From LMUY01 sp965276785 (GTDB lineage Bacteria > Pseudomonadota > Alphaproteobacteria > Acetobacterales > Acetobacteraceae), in the NCBI GenBank assembly GCA_965276785.1, contig OZ255629.1:2542001-2606000 (forward strand): DNA of 64,000 nt. Direction: 5' to 3'. The translations under genes were made by a program, and so were the position numbers. This document shows, piece by piece, positions 8,053 to 15,590 of the stretch. Positions within the stretch are counted from its first letter, which is position 1. Each line of letters begins with the position of its first letter. The notes beneath the pieces were generated by a model that was not told the DNA's origin, searched no databases, and worked only from the letters and a program-made list of their open reading frames with translations.

Positions 8053-10555
8053 CCCCGTCCAGATCGTCCTCAATCCAGAGAACTACGATGCCGCGCGGGA
8101 AGGCGGGGGCGGCGGTGGGCGCAAAGACTTTTTCTTCCGCCGTGACGACGACTTTCGACGCCACCAAGCTGCGCTGGCCCAACAACTCGGCGCGGCCGCA
8201 CACGCTTTGGCCGCCCAGGCGGACACTGACGTGAGCTATCTCAAAGTGAAGCTCCGGCGCCCCGCATGGGCGAAGAGCCACAGGCCGCTCGGCGTGCTTT
8301 TCACGGCCGAGCGCACGCCGCTAGTCGGCGGCCTCGACCTTGGCGAGATGCTGGTCGAAGTCCGGCCCGAGACGCTGCTGCGGGCCGCCGAGGAGGTGGC
8401 CCGCGCCGAGGAGGCCAGTAGGACTCGCCCGGACAAACGGACCGGCCGCGAGGTGCCAAACCCATCGCCGTGCCGCAGCGAGGTAGGGGCAGTTGAGCGG
8501 GTGGACCTCTACGGACCGGATGACCGCCTCGACTTTTCGGTAGAGGCGGCGGTTGGTTGGCTATCTAGTCCCATGACGGGAGGCGCCTACGAGGTCGAGC
8601 TTTTTGAGCCCGTTCCGCCGCGCGGCCGCTGGGACGCTTATGGTCCGAGCCGCCAGCGCCTGTTCAGCTCGTTCGTGTCAGGGTTGGAAAGCTTCGGTTC
8701 CGCTCTCGGCGTCCGCCGCACAGCCGCGGTCGGCAGCGATCGACCTCTCCTGCTTCTGCGCCCCCAGCGTCCCGATCTTCTCTCCGCAGAAGGCCGCCAA
8801 TTGTCTTTTCCGCTTGCCGAGACGCGAAGCGAGTTGGCGCCGTTCAATGCTGACTATGCGCTGCACGGTCGCCTTCTGTCGTTCCTGAGCCACCATCCGC
8901 TTGTACGCAGCGTCGCCCTGCCCGGTGTGCTGGTCCGGGCACCTGAGCCTGCCGGATCTTCCAGCGCTCGGCAGCGTCCAGACGTTGGCACGCTGCAGCG
9001 ACGCGACGCGACACGCACACATCCCCGCCTCGGCGTCATCGACGGCGGTGTCGGTCCGGCCCTGTCGGACTGGGTGGTCGATCGCTGGGGGTTGCTCGAT
9101 CCAAGCCACATCAACCCTGCGCATGGAACGTTCATCGCTGGTCTCGCAGTGGCGGGGCGTGCGTTGAATGGCCCTGAGACCTGCCCGGAGCTGGATGGGG
9201 CGGAGATCGTCGACGTTGACGTGTTTCCAGACGAAACAAAGCTGGGAGCCTTCACAAGCTACTTCGGAGCCGGATTGGACGGCTTCTTCGGTGAGCTGGA
9301 ACAGGCCGTTACTACAGTTCGGCAGCGTAGCGGTGTGCGCGTGTTCAGCATGAGCCTGAATATTCAGCGCCCGGCGGATCCGGGTCGATACAGCACACAC
9401 GCAGCCAGGCTCGACACGATCGCCGATGACAATGACGCGGTGATCTTCCTGTCGGCTGGCAACACAACCTTGCAAGGATTGCGTCCGGAGTGGCCGGCCG
9501 ATCCCGTGCAGGCCCTAGCAGGGTTGGCCGCCGCCCGTGGCGACGCGATACTGACGCCCGCGGAGAGCGCCCGCTGCGTGGCCGTGGCGGCAGTCAATCC
9601 GCCGGATTCCCCGACCTGCATGCCTTTCGCACCTGCCCGCTATAGCCGGCGCGGACCGGGCGTTCGAGCCGGCTTGAAGCCCGACCTTGCTCATGTGGGC
9701 GGTTCAGGCTCGCCCCAGTCCCCGCTTGGCCACGGCCTTTTCTCCATCACTCCCGACGGCGGCGTGACAGACGGCTGTGGGACCAGCTACGCCACGCCAC
9801 TCGTCGCGAAGACTGCCGCCGTACTCGATCACGCAATAGAGGGCGACGTCTCTCGAGAAACTCTAGTTGGATTACTTCTGCACAGTGCTGAGCTGCCCAA
9901 GCCGCTGCAAGCGGCGGAGCTCGCACCAGTAGCGCGCCACCTTGTCGGCTTCGGCCTTCCCGCTTCTGCCGAGCGCATTCTGGAGTCAGGCCAGCATGCC
10001 ATAACCCTTGTGTTCGCATCGCGCATCCGCCCAAACCAACAGATCAACTTTTCCTTCCAGTGGCCGCCATCGCTTGTCGGCGATGGCGGCAAGTGCCGAG
10101 GTACCGCCCGTCTAACATTGGTCGCCAGCCCGCCGCTGGACCCCCGCTTCGGGGCGGAGGTAGTACGTGTCAATTTGGAAGGGGCGTTGCAGCAGCTTCA
10201 GCGAAGCGGCGGTTGGAAGGGCCAACTCGAAGCCATCTATCTCCCGTCCCCTACCCCGGCCCACCCCGTAGAGGCCGAGCGCATCGAACACGGGTTCAAA
10301 TGGAGTCCGACGAAGGCGTACGCGAGGACTATGAAAGGCGTGGGCACTTCGTCCATTTGGCGCATGAACGTCGGATATCTGACCCGCGCGGGACAGGAGA
10401 TGCCGGCGGAAGGAGTACCATTCACGGCCATCCTCACCATTGCTGACCCGGACGGCGCTCGGCCTATCTTTGACGAGATGCGCCTTGAGCTGCAGCGTGT
10501 CGGCGCACGGATTGCGGACATCCGGACAGCGGCGCGCGTCACCACCCGAGTGTAA
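8045..10555 (+). CDS. ietS: S8 subtilisin-like serine protease of an IetAS-type system
   Basis: Protease of 836 aa with the catalytic triad in standard order: Asp near 333 (LGVIDGGV), His near 360 (NPAHGTFIAG) and Ser near 581 (GCGTSYATP). There is no signal peptide, so it should act in the cytosol, which fits a suicide or defence effector rather than a secreted enzyme. The N-terminal 300 residues are typical of long subtilases paired with AAA ATPases; the 230 residues after the Ser look like a beta-rich accessory region. The ATG start lies inside the 3' end of ietA, indicating translational coupling. It converges on the broken resolvase gene, with a hairpin-forming repeat between them. No lesion was seen, so the pair looks functional. 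Confidence 0.9.
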   Translation: MASPVQIVLNPENYDAAREGGGGGGRKDFFFRRDDDFRRHQAALAQQLGAAAHALAAQADTDVSYLKVKLRRPAWAKSHRPLGVLFTAERTPLVGGLDLGEMLVEVRPETLLRAAEEVARAEEASRTRPDKRTGREVPNPSPCRSEVGAVERVDLYGPDDRLDFSVEAAVGWLSSPMTGGAYEVELFEPVPPRGRWDAYGPSRQRLFSSFVSGLESFGSALGVRRTAAVGSDRPLLLLRPQRPDLLSAEGRQLSFPLAETRSELAPFNADYALHGRLLSFLSHHPLVRSVALPGVLVRAPEPAGSSSARQRPDVGTLQRRDATRTHPRLGVIDGGVGPALSDWVVDRWGLLDPSHINPAHGTFIAGLAVAGRALNGPETCPELDGAEIVDVDVFPDETKLGAFTSYFGAGLDGFFGELEQAVTTVRQRSGVRVFSMSLNIQRPADPGRYSTHAARLDTIADDNDAVIFLSAGNTTLQGLRPEWPADPVQALAGLAAARGDAILTPAESARCVAVAAVNPPDSPTCMPFAPARYSRRGPGVRAGLKPDLAHVGGSGSPQSPLGHGLFSITPDGGVTDGCGTSYATPLVAKTAAVLDHAIEGDVSRETLVGLLLHSAELPKPLQAAELAPVARHLVGFGLPASAERILESGQHAITLVFASRIRPNQQINFSFQWPPSLVGDGGKCRGTARLTLVASPPLDPRFGAEVVRVNLEGALQQLQRSGGWKGQLEAIYLPSPTPAHPVEAERIEHGFKWSPTKAYARTMKGVGTSSIWRMNVGYLTRAGQEMPAEGVPFTAILTIADPDGARPIFDEMRLELQRVGARIADIRTAARVTTRV

Positions 10556-10652
10556 GCGCCAAACACGGCATCGCTAGGCCGCTCTGGCAGAGATGGCTGT
10601 GACTGTCTTGGCCTGCTGAACATCCGTGCGTCCGATTTGAGTATACCTGACC

Positions 10653-10687
10653 GAGACGCCCGGCTGAGACGCCCGGGACAGTCTCAG
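10653..10687. repeat. direct and inverted repeats between convergent genes
   Basis: GAGACGCCCGG occurs twice (10653-10663 and 10666-10676), and CTGAGAC (10664-10670) is inverted as GTCTCAG (10681-10687), able to form a 7-bp stem. It may end transcription from both sides, though no T tract is present. GTCTCAGAA also resembles the inner part of Tn3-family terminal repeats, which would fit the nearby resolvase. Confidence 0.4.
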
Positions 10688-10736
10688 AAGGGTGGTTTCG
10701 CAGCCTTGGGAAACGGTCTAGCAGAGGTCTTTCACC

Positions 10737-11314
10737 CTACCGAGACAGACCCTTCCTGCCCTTCTCCTGCCCGCGCAACGCTTCGTAGAGCGCTGTCTTG
10801 CCGAGTTTGAGCCGGGTTGCCGCTTCTCGGACAGTAAGCCCCTTGGCAACCATGGCCCGAGCTCGGTCGAGCTTGTCGGCCACTGTGACTGGTTGCGACC
10901 GCCCTTTCTTCCCCGCGCTACGGCTGCGGCCAAGCCAGCGCGGGTGCGTTCCTGGATCAGGTCGCGCTCGAACTGCCCGAGTACCCCAAACAGGTGGAAC
11001 ACCAGCCGGCCCCCGGATGTCGTCGTATCGATCGCTTCGGTGATGGAGCGGAACCCCACTCCTCGCTGCTCCAAAGCCGCCACGGTTTCGATCAAATGTG
11101 GTAAGCTGCGGCCGAGGCGGTCCAGCTTCCACGTGACTAGGACATCGCCGGCGCGCACGTAACCGAGTGCCTGAAGCAGGCCAGGCCGATCCGCTCGGGC
11201 ACCCGATGCGCGATCGTCGTATACCTTGCCGCATCCGGCCGCGGCCAGGGCGTCAAGCTGCAAGGCCGGATCCTGGTCCACGGTGCTGACGCGAGCGTAG
11301 CCGATGAGTGCCAA
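10737..11314 (-). pseudogene. Tn3-type serine resolvase, frameshifted
   Basis: The N-terminal 140 residues are a clear resolvase/invertase catalytic domain (GYARVSTVDQ with Ser10, then DRLGRS and GQFERDLIQERT). After GRKGG the frame goes wrong. The adjacent minus-strand frame gives the expected helix-turn-helix end (GLTVREAATRLKLGKTALYEAL) to a stop at 10737. One missing base near 10893-10896 explains it. The broken frame would still make a protein with the catalytic domain but no normal DNA-binding end. No Tn3 transposase gene is present. Such resolvases sit next to their res site, and inverted TGTCCGTGAT repeats lie directly upstream. Confidence 0.85.
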
Positions 11315-11323
11315 GGCGGTGCT

Positions 11324-11410
11324 TGTCCGTGATGCCGTCCGGCAAACAACTTGTCCGTTCTGCCATGGGATTGAGCTGAACCCCTTGGGCGAGACAACAA
11401 ATCACGGACA
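11324..11410. repeat. res-like repeat region upstream of the resolvase
   Basis: TGTCCGTGAT at 11324-11333 is perfectly inverted as ATCACGGACA at 11401-11410, and a further TTGTCCGT lies at 11351-11358. Serine resolvases bind arrays of short inverted sites just upstream of their own gene, so this may be the recombination site. The same TGTCCGT word is also a candidate end of the neighbouring IS, so the two readings compete. Confidence 0.35.
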
Positions 11411-12391
11411 GCTCGGCTGCGTCATAGCCCCGGGCTGCTGCGCAGCAGCCCGGGGCTGGTTTGATTCGAACTCTATCGGCGACAGGTAGGCAAGCGCCGA
11501 GTGAAGCCTTTGCCGGTTGTAGGCGGTCTCGATGAACTCCCCAATGCCGGCCTTGGCATGGGCGAGATCACGATACGCGCTGGCGTCGACTTCCTCGTGC
11601 TTGAGCGTCTTCATGAAGCTCTCGGCCATGGCGTTATCGTAAGGACAGCCAGCCCGGCTCATGCTGGGCTGGATCCCGGCGGCCTCAAGACGAGCAATGT
11701 AGTCGCCGCACGCGTATTGAATGCCGCGGTCCGAGTGATGAACCAGGCCGCCGGCGATCACCTCGCGGCTGACCAGTGCCATTTCGAGCGCATCCAAGGC
11801 CAAACTCGCCCGCAGGTGGTCGGCCATCGCCCAACCAACGACCTTGCGGCTGAAGGCGTCCAGCACGACAGCCAAGTAGATGAACGCCTCCGCAAGTCGC
11901 ACGTAGGTGATATCCGCCACCCACAGCTGGTTCGTGGCCATGGGCATGAGGTGGCGCGCCAGGTTCGGCCACACCTGCCAGCTGTGACGCGCATCCGTCG
12001 TCGGCGGCCTGAACAGCGGCTTCGCCAGGCACAACAGGTTGTCCTCGCGCATGATCCGGACCACGCGCTTGTGGTTGACGCACCAGCCCTCGCGTCGCAG
12101 CAGCGCGCCGATCCGGCGGTAGCCGTAGTGGCGGTTGGCCAACGCCAGGCGCTGTATGACATCGCGCAGCGCCGTCTCTTCGCGCAGCGGATCGCTGCGG
12201 GTCCAGGAGCGATAGTAGGCCGCCCGGCTGACGCCAGCCAACGCGCACATCCTCCCCACCGAAAGCCCTGCTTCCGGCGTTTCGCCTTGCAAGCGCGTCA
12301 TTGCCTGGATGTGGGCGAAGACGCGGTCACGCCAGGCGTGTCGCTCGGCCGGCGTGAACCCTCTATGTGCTGCAAGGCGCCTCTGAAACAA
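11402..12391 (-). CDS. IS3-family transposase OrfB
   Basis: The integrase-core transposase subunit, 329 aa as an open frame. An HTH_21-type segment (RHYGYRRIGALLRREGWCVN) is followed by the DDE triad: Asp in WVADITY, Asp in HHSDRGIQY and Glu in NAMAESFMKTLK. The frame overlaps orfA by about 90 bases, so the active OrfAB protein is expected from programmed -1 frameshifting in the overlap, as in other IS3 members. The last codons are formed by a 32-bp perfect palindrome. Confidence 0.9.
   Translation of the reverse strand: MFQRRLAAHRGFTPAERHAWRDRVFAHIQAMTRLQGETPEAGLSVGRMCALAGVSRAAYYRSWTRSDPLREETALRDVIQRLALANRHYGYRRIGALLRREGWCVNHKRVVRIMREDNLLCLAKPLFRPPTTDARHSWQVWPNLARHLMPMATNQLWVADITYVRLAEAFIYLAVVLDAFSRKVVGWAMADHLRASLALDALEMALVSREVIAGGLVHHSDRGIQYACGDYIARLEAAGIQPSMSRAGCPYDNAMAESFMKTLKHEEVDASAYRDLAHAKAGIGEFIETAYNRQRLHSALAYLSPIEFESNQPRAAAQQPGAMTQPSCP
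11426..11457. repeat. 32-bp perfect palindrome at the 3' end of orfB
   Basis: The 16-base half AGCCCCGGGCTGCTGC is followed directly by its exact reverse complement. It lies inside the last codons of the IS3 orfB. The RNA could form a very stable GC-rich hairpin, which may block impinging transcription or end IS transcription. No T tract follows. Confidence 0.7.
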
Positions 12392-12690
12392 TCCAGGTCC
12401 AGCTGCTGCTGGCCCACCTTGCGCTCCAGCTCGGCGATCTGCGTTCGCGCCTGGGCCAAGCTATCCGCCTTGGCACGCGACGCGCGCAAGCCAGCCGCCA
12501 CAAGGACCTCCGGCGTGCGCGGGCGCCCGCGTTTGCTCGTCAGCGCCTCCGCGCCGTTCGCGCGAACCCGCTCACGCCAGTGATAGATAATCGTTCGCTG
12601 CACATTCAGCTCGATGGCCAAGGCGCTTGCGCGCTCGCCAGCCTCCAATGCGTAGCTGGATTGGCGGACATATCCGGGATGGTCGGTCAT
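12298..12690 (-). CDS. IS3-family transposase OrfA
   Basis: The small DNA-binding subunit. Residues 15-60 form a helix-turn-helix (ALAIELNVQRTIIYHWRERV), and a C-terminal coiled-coil or leucine-zipper stretch (ADSLAQARTQIAELERKV) is typical of OrfA. I use ATG at 12690, within 20 bases of the candidate inverted repeat. The frame stays open further upstream to 12750, but that would run outside the element. Confidence 0.82.
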   Translation of the reverse strand: MTDHPGYVRQSSYALEAGERASALAIELNVQRTIIYHWRERVRANGAEALTSKRGRPRTPEVLVAAGLRASRAKADSLAQARTQIAELERKVGQQQLDLDCFRGALQHIEGSRRPSDTPGVTASSPTSRQ

Positions 12691-12746
12691 GGGTGGTTTG
12701 ACGGACAAGTATGATTCCAGCGGGTCCGCCGGGTGCCGTCCCCGCC

Positions 12747-13478
12747 TCAAATTTGCGCCATGCCGCCATCGACGTGCAGGTCGGAGCCGGCCATGTAGCT
12801 GGACTCGTCACTGGCCAGGAACAGCGCCGCCGACGCAATCTCCTCCGGGCGGGCAAGTCGGCCCAGCGGAACACGGCTGAGGATGATGGCCCGGACCTCG
12901 TCCGACACCTCGGCCAGCATGGGCGTTTCGGTCGGGCCGGGGCTAAGCACGTTCACTCGAATGCCGCGCGGGGCCAGTTCAACGGTCCAGGTCCGCACGT
13001 AGGAGCGCAGCGCGGCCTTGGTTGCGGCGTAGGTGCCATAAGGCGGATTTGCCATCTCGCTGGCGGTCGATCCGACAACGACCACCGCGCTCCCGGACGG
13101 CATGTGCGGGACGGCCGCCTGCACGGCAAGGAGGGGGCCGCGCACGTTCAGGGCGAAGTGGCGGTCGAACAGGTCGGGCGTGCTCGACAAGAGTTCCTCG
13201 GGCTCGGCCACGGCGGCGCTGAACACCAGGGCGTCAATGTGCCCGTGTGCGGCAACGACTGCCGCGATGGCGCGCTCGATGCTGGCCGGGTCGCTCGCGT
13301 CCGTGACGAGCGCCATGGCGCCGTGCCCGATTTCGGCGGCGGTGGACTCGATGGCGGCCTGCCGCCGTCCGGTCAGGAACACGGAGGCGCCTTCGGCTGC
13401 CAGGCGTTTCGCGATCGCCGCGCCGATGCCGCTCGCACCGCCAATTACCAGTGCCACCTTGTCCGTCATCTTCGCCAT
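12747..13478 (-). CDS. SDR-family oxidoreductase
   Basis: Classical short-chain dehydrogenase/reductase of 243 aa. A Rossmann glycine motif (VIGGASGIG) lies near residues 11-19, the Ser-Tyr-Lys set is in GSTASEMANPPYGTYAATK, and the C-terminus is SDLHVDGGM. It should use NAD(P)H on an unknown carbonyl or alcohol. A strong GGGAGG site precedes the ATG. It is divergent from an HxlR-family regulator across 61 bases that contain a dyad, so that regulator probably controls it. Its 3' end stops 36 bases from the IS3 border, so the IS may have removed a downstream gene. Confidence 0.9.
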   Translation of the reverse strand: MAKMTDKVALVIGGASGIGAAIAKRLAAEGASVFLTGRRQAAIESTAAEIGHGAMALVTDASDPASIERAIAAVVAAHGHIDALVFSAAVAEPEELLSSTPDLFDRHFALNVRGPLLAVQAAVPHMPSGSAVVVVGSTASEMANPPYGTYAATKAALRSYVRTWTVELAPRGIRVNVLSPGPTETPMLAEVSDEVRAIILSRVPLGRLARPEEIASAALFLASDESSYMAGSDLHVDGGMAQI

Positions 13479-13502
13479 ATCAGCCTCCCTGCCACAGGCC
13501 TT

Positions 13503-13523
13503 CAGATATACCGGATAAATCTG
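13503..13523. promoter_or_regulatory. dyad operator in the SDR/HxlR divergent promoter
   Basis: CAGAT (13503-13507) and ATCTG (13519-13523) form a 21-bp dyad around ATACCGGATAA, midway between two divergent start codons. HxlR proteins bind such dyads as dimers, so this is the best candidate operator for both genes. The assignment rests only on position and symmetry. Confidence 0.45.
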
Positions 13524-13539
13524 CTATCAATAACGCACC

Positions 13540-14010
13540 ATGAGCAGCCTAGATATCACTGACCATACCGGCAGCAACGGCGCGGTCGCCCAAGATGCGG
13601 TTACTCAAGCCCTGGCCGACTTGGCGCGCGCTCGTCCCGTGCTGGATTCGATCGCTGACAAGTGGACGGTTCTGATCCTGACGGTGCTCTGCCCCAAGCC
13701 CTCGCGCTTCAACCAGATCAAGCGCCGGCTCGATCCCATCACCCATAAGGCCCTCGCGGACGCACTCAAGCGGCTGGAGCGGAACGGCCTGGTCACGCGC
13801 ACTGTGCTGCCAACCCAGCCGGTCGGGGTCGAGTATGCGATCACGTCGCTTGGCGGTTCACTGCGCCAGCCGTTCGAGCTTCTGTGTGACTGGGCGCTCG
13901 TTCACGGCGGCGAGCTTGAGCGTGCCCAGCTCGCACACGATCACGCGAAGAACGCCGCTCAGGCGGACGGGCGCTCCAGCGACACGCATGGGCCACGACC
14001 TGGAGCATAG
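13540..14010 (+). CDS. HxlR-family transcriptional regulator
   Basis: Winged-helix regulator of 156 aa. The HxlR core includes DKWTVLILTVLCPKPSRFNQ, the recognition segment ITHKALADALKRLERNGLVTR and the wing VEYAITSLGGSL. A single Cys (LTVLC) sits in the first helix, where redox- or aldehyde-sensing HxlR/HypR-type proteins keep a reactive thiol, so electrophile sensing is possible but unproven. It is divergent from an SDR gene and probably autoregulated through the shared dyad. The C-terminal 25 residues are a non-conserved tail. Confidence 0.9.
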   Translation: MSSLDITDHTGSNGAVAQDAVTQALADLARARPVLDSIADKWTVLILTVLCPKPSRFNQIKRRLDPITHKALADALKRLERNGLVTRTVLPTQPVGVEYAITSLGGSLRQPFELLCDWALVHGGELERAQLAHDHAKNAAQADGRSSDTHGPRPGA

Positions 14011-14336
14011 CTGGGCTGACAAGGCGACAAGCTTCATCGTGGCAGTCTGAATCGACCGTTGGGTCCATTGCTGCCGGACCCAAAAGGTTGAGATGGATCA
14101 GCGTCCCTGTTCCACTTCGTCATACGTTTGACAACTGTCAAGCGGGCAGTCCGACTACGGGAGGGGGTGGTTTGCCGGACAAGGCATCGTGCCCGCACCG
14201 GTCAGCAAAAGGCCGCATCTGAGGATGGACGCAGGTCCGCTTGTCGGCGGGGACGCCGGCACGCGAACCAGAGTGCGACGGTTCCGTCGATAGAAACCCC
14301 TGCACCTATTCGACGATTGCGACTTCCTTCTGCGTT
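14011..14336. other. intergenic stretch without recognizable gene
   Basis: This 326-base gap between two convergently placed genes holds no frame with coding character, no convincing terminator and no obvious relic that I could align to neighbours. Short frames on both strands look like random GC-rich openings. Confidence 0.5.
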
Positions 14337-14756
14337 TCACGGAGCGGTCGGCTCGACATCGACGATCCGGGTAATCCCAAAGCGATCGGTCAGCATGCCG
14401 TATAATGCCGACCACGGCGAAGGAGCCATCTGCTGCAGGATCGTTGCGCCATCGGCTAGAGCGGACCACCGCTTCTGCACCTCTCCGACCGAGGTTCCGC
14501 GGAGCGAAACGAAAAATGCGTTCGTGCCGGCGTTGTATTCCCGTCCCGCCTGAACGTCGAACGCCATAATGCGGAAGCCGTCGCTGGTGGAAACTTGGCC
14601 CCAGATGATGTGGTCGGGCGCTTCCGCGATGTCCGCCTGACCCATAGCTCCGTAGGTCATCAGCGTCTGTTCGCCCCCGAAGACCTCCTTGTAGAAGTCG
14701 AGTGCGGCACGGGCTTGCCCGCGAAAATTGAGATGGGTGGTGACTGCGAAAGTCAT
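14337..14756 (-). CDS. VOC-family protein, PhnB/glyoxalase-like
   Basis: Small vicinal-oxygen-chelate fold protein of 139 aa, resembling the PhnB/3-demethylubiquinone methyltransferase-like group (HLNFRGQARAALDFYKEVFGG at the start, WSALYGMLTDRFGITRIVDV at the end). Members of this group are often not enzymes of known activity and frequently lack the metal ligands of true glyoxalases. I use the ATG at 14756. It is divergent from a WYL-domain regulator 89 bases away; the YafY-type regulator plus PhnB-like VOC pair is common in proteobacteria. Confidence 0.85.
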   Translation of the reverse strand: MTFAVTTHLNFRGQARAALDFYKEVFGGEQTLMTYGAMGQADIAEAPDHIIWGQVSTSDGFRIMAFDVQAGREYNAGTNAFFVSLRGTSVGEVQKRWSALADGATILQQMAPSPWSALYGMLTDRFGITRIVDVEPTAP

Positions 14757-14845
14757 GTATCGGCTCCTATGTCTACGACAGCGCTGGCTCTCGCCGCCCG
14801 CTTCCGTCATAGCAGCGCCCAACTGTCACTTTGCGTCAGTAGATC

Positions 14846-15583
14846 ATGCCGCGTTCCGATCGCCTGCTTCGCCTGCTCCACGCGATGCGCACGATGTCTG
14901 CGCCGATCACGGCCGGGCGACTGGCGACGGAGATGGGCGTGTCGCTCCGATCGCTCTATCGCGACATCGACGCGCTTCGCGCTGCCGGAGCGCGGATCGA
15001 GGGTGAGCGTGGCTACGGCTACCGTCTCGTGGAGGACCAGGCACTGCCTCCACAGATGCTCGACCAGGATGAGATCGAGGCGCTCGCGGTCGCCCTGGCC
15101 GAGGTGCGCGCATGGGGAGACCCGGCGCTCACCAGGGCGGCAGAGTCTGTTCTGGCGAAGGTTGCCGCCGCCCTGCCCGAAGAGCGCGAGCGGCAGCTTG
15201 TCCACGTAATAGCGCAGGTGTTCCGCCCGGAGCCGCGCTACACTGACGCCATCGACTTGGCCCCTTTGCGCGCTGCCTGCTGGCGGGAGGAGGCCGTGCG
15301 GATCGGCTATCGCGACGGCGAAGGTGGGGCCAGCGAACGGACGATTCTGCCGCTGGCGCTCGTGTACAACGAAACCTGCGTGACCGTGCTCGCCTGGTGC
15401 TGCTTACGCGAAGATTTCCGGATGTTCCGCACCGACCGCATGACCAACATTCGACTAGTCGGCAACAGCTTCCGCCCGCGTCGCGTCACTCTGCTGCGCG
15501 ACTATGTCGCGAGCTTGCAGGAAAGGCGCTTGAGACGCACGCGCGGCAGCGCGCAGGACGTGGTCCGGACGCCGGAAATCTGA
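14846..15583 (+). CDS. YafY-like helix-turn-helix WYL-domain regulator
   Basis: Transcriptional regulator of 245 aa. It has an N-terminal HTH_11 winged helix (MSAPITAGRLATEMGVSLRS then LYRDIDAL at 20-45) and a C-terminal WYL domain from about 140, with an IGYRDGEGG core and ending near FRPRR. WYL domains bind small ligands or nucleic acid. It probably controls the divergent VOC gene. It ends 7 bases before the convergent lactonase-like gene, leaving no room for a separate terminator. Confidence 0.9.
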   Translation: MPRSDRLLRLLHAMRTMSAPITAGRLATEMGVSLRSLYRDIDALRAAGARIEGERGYGYRLVEDQALPPQMLDQDEIEALAVALAEVRAWGDPALTRAAESVLAKVAAALPEERERQLVHVIAQVFRPEPRYTDAIDLAPLRAACWREEAVRIGYRDGEGGASERTILPLALVYNETCVTVLAWCCLREDFRMFRTDRMTNIRLVGNSFRPRRVTLLRDYVASLQERRLRRTRGSAQDVVRTPEI

Positions 15584-15590
15584 ACCGGCA

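Larger units (their letters stand above)
11349..12710 (-). mobile_element. IS3-family insertion sequence
   Basis: The element is read on the minus strand, with orfA and orfB overlapping in the IS3 manner. The candidate termini are a perfect 10-bp inverted repeat, ACTTGTCCGT at 11349-11358 and ACGGACAAGT at 12701-12710, about 1.36 kb apart, the normal size for the family. I see no matching target duplication outside these ends, so the borders may be off by a few bases or the copy may have recombined. Both frames appear intact. It separates the resolvase remnant from the first redox module. Confidence 0.75.
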
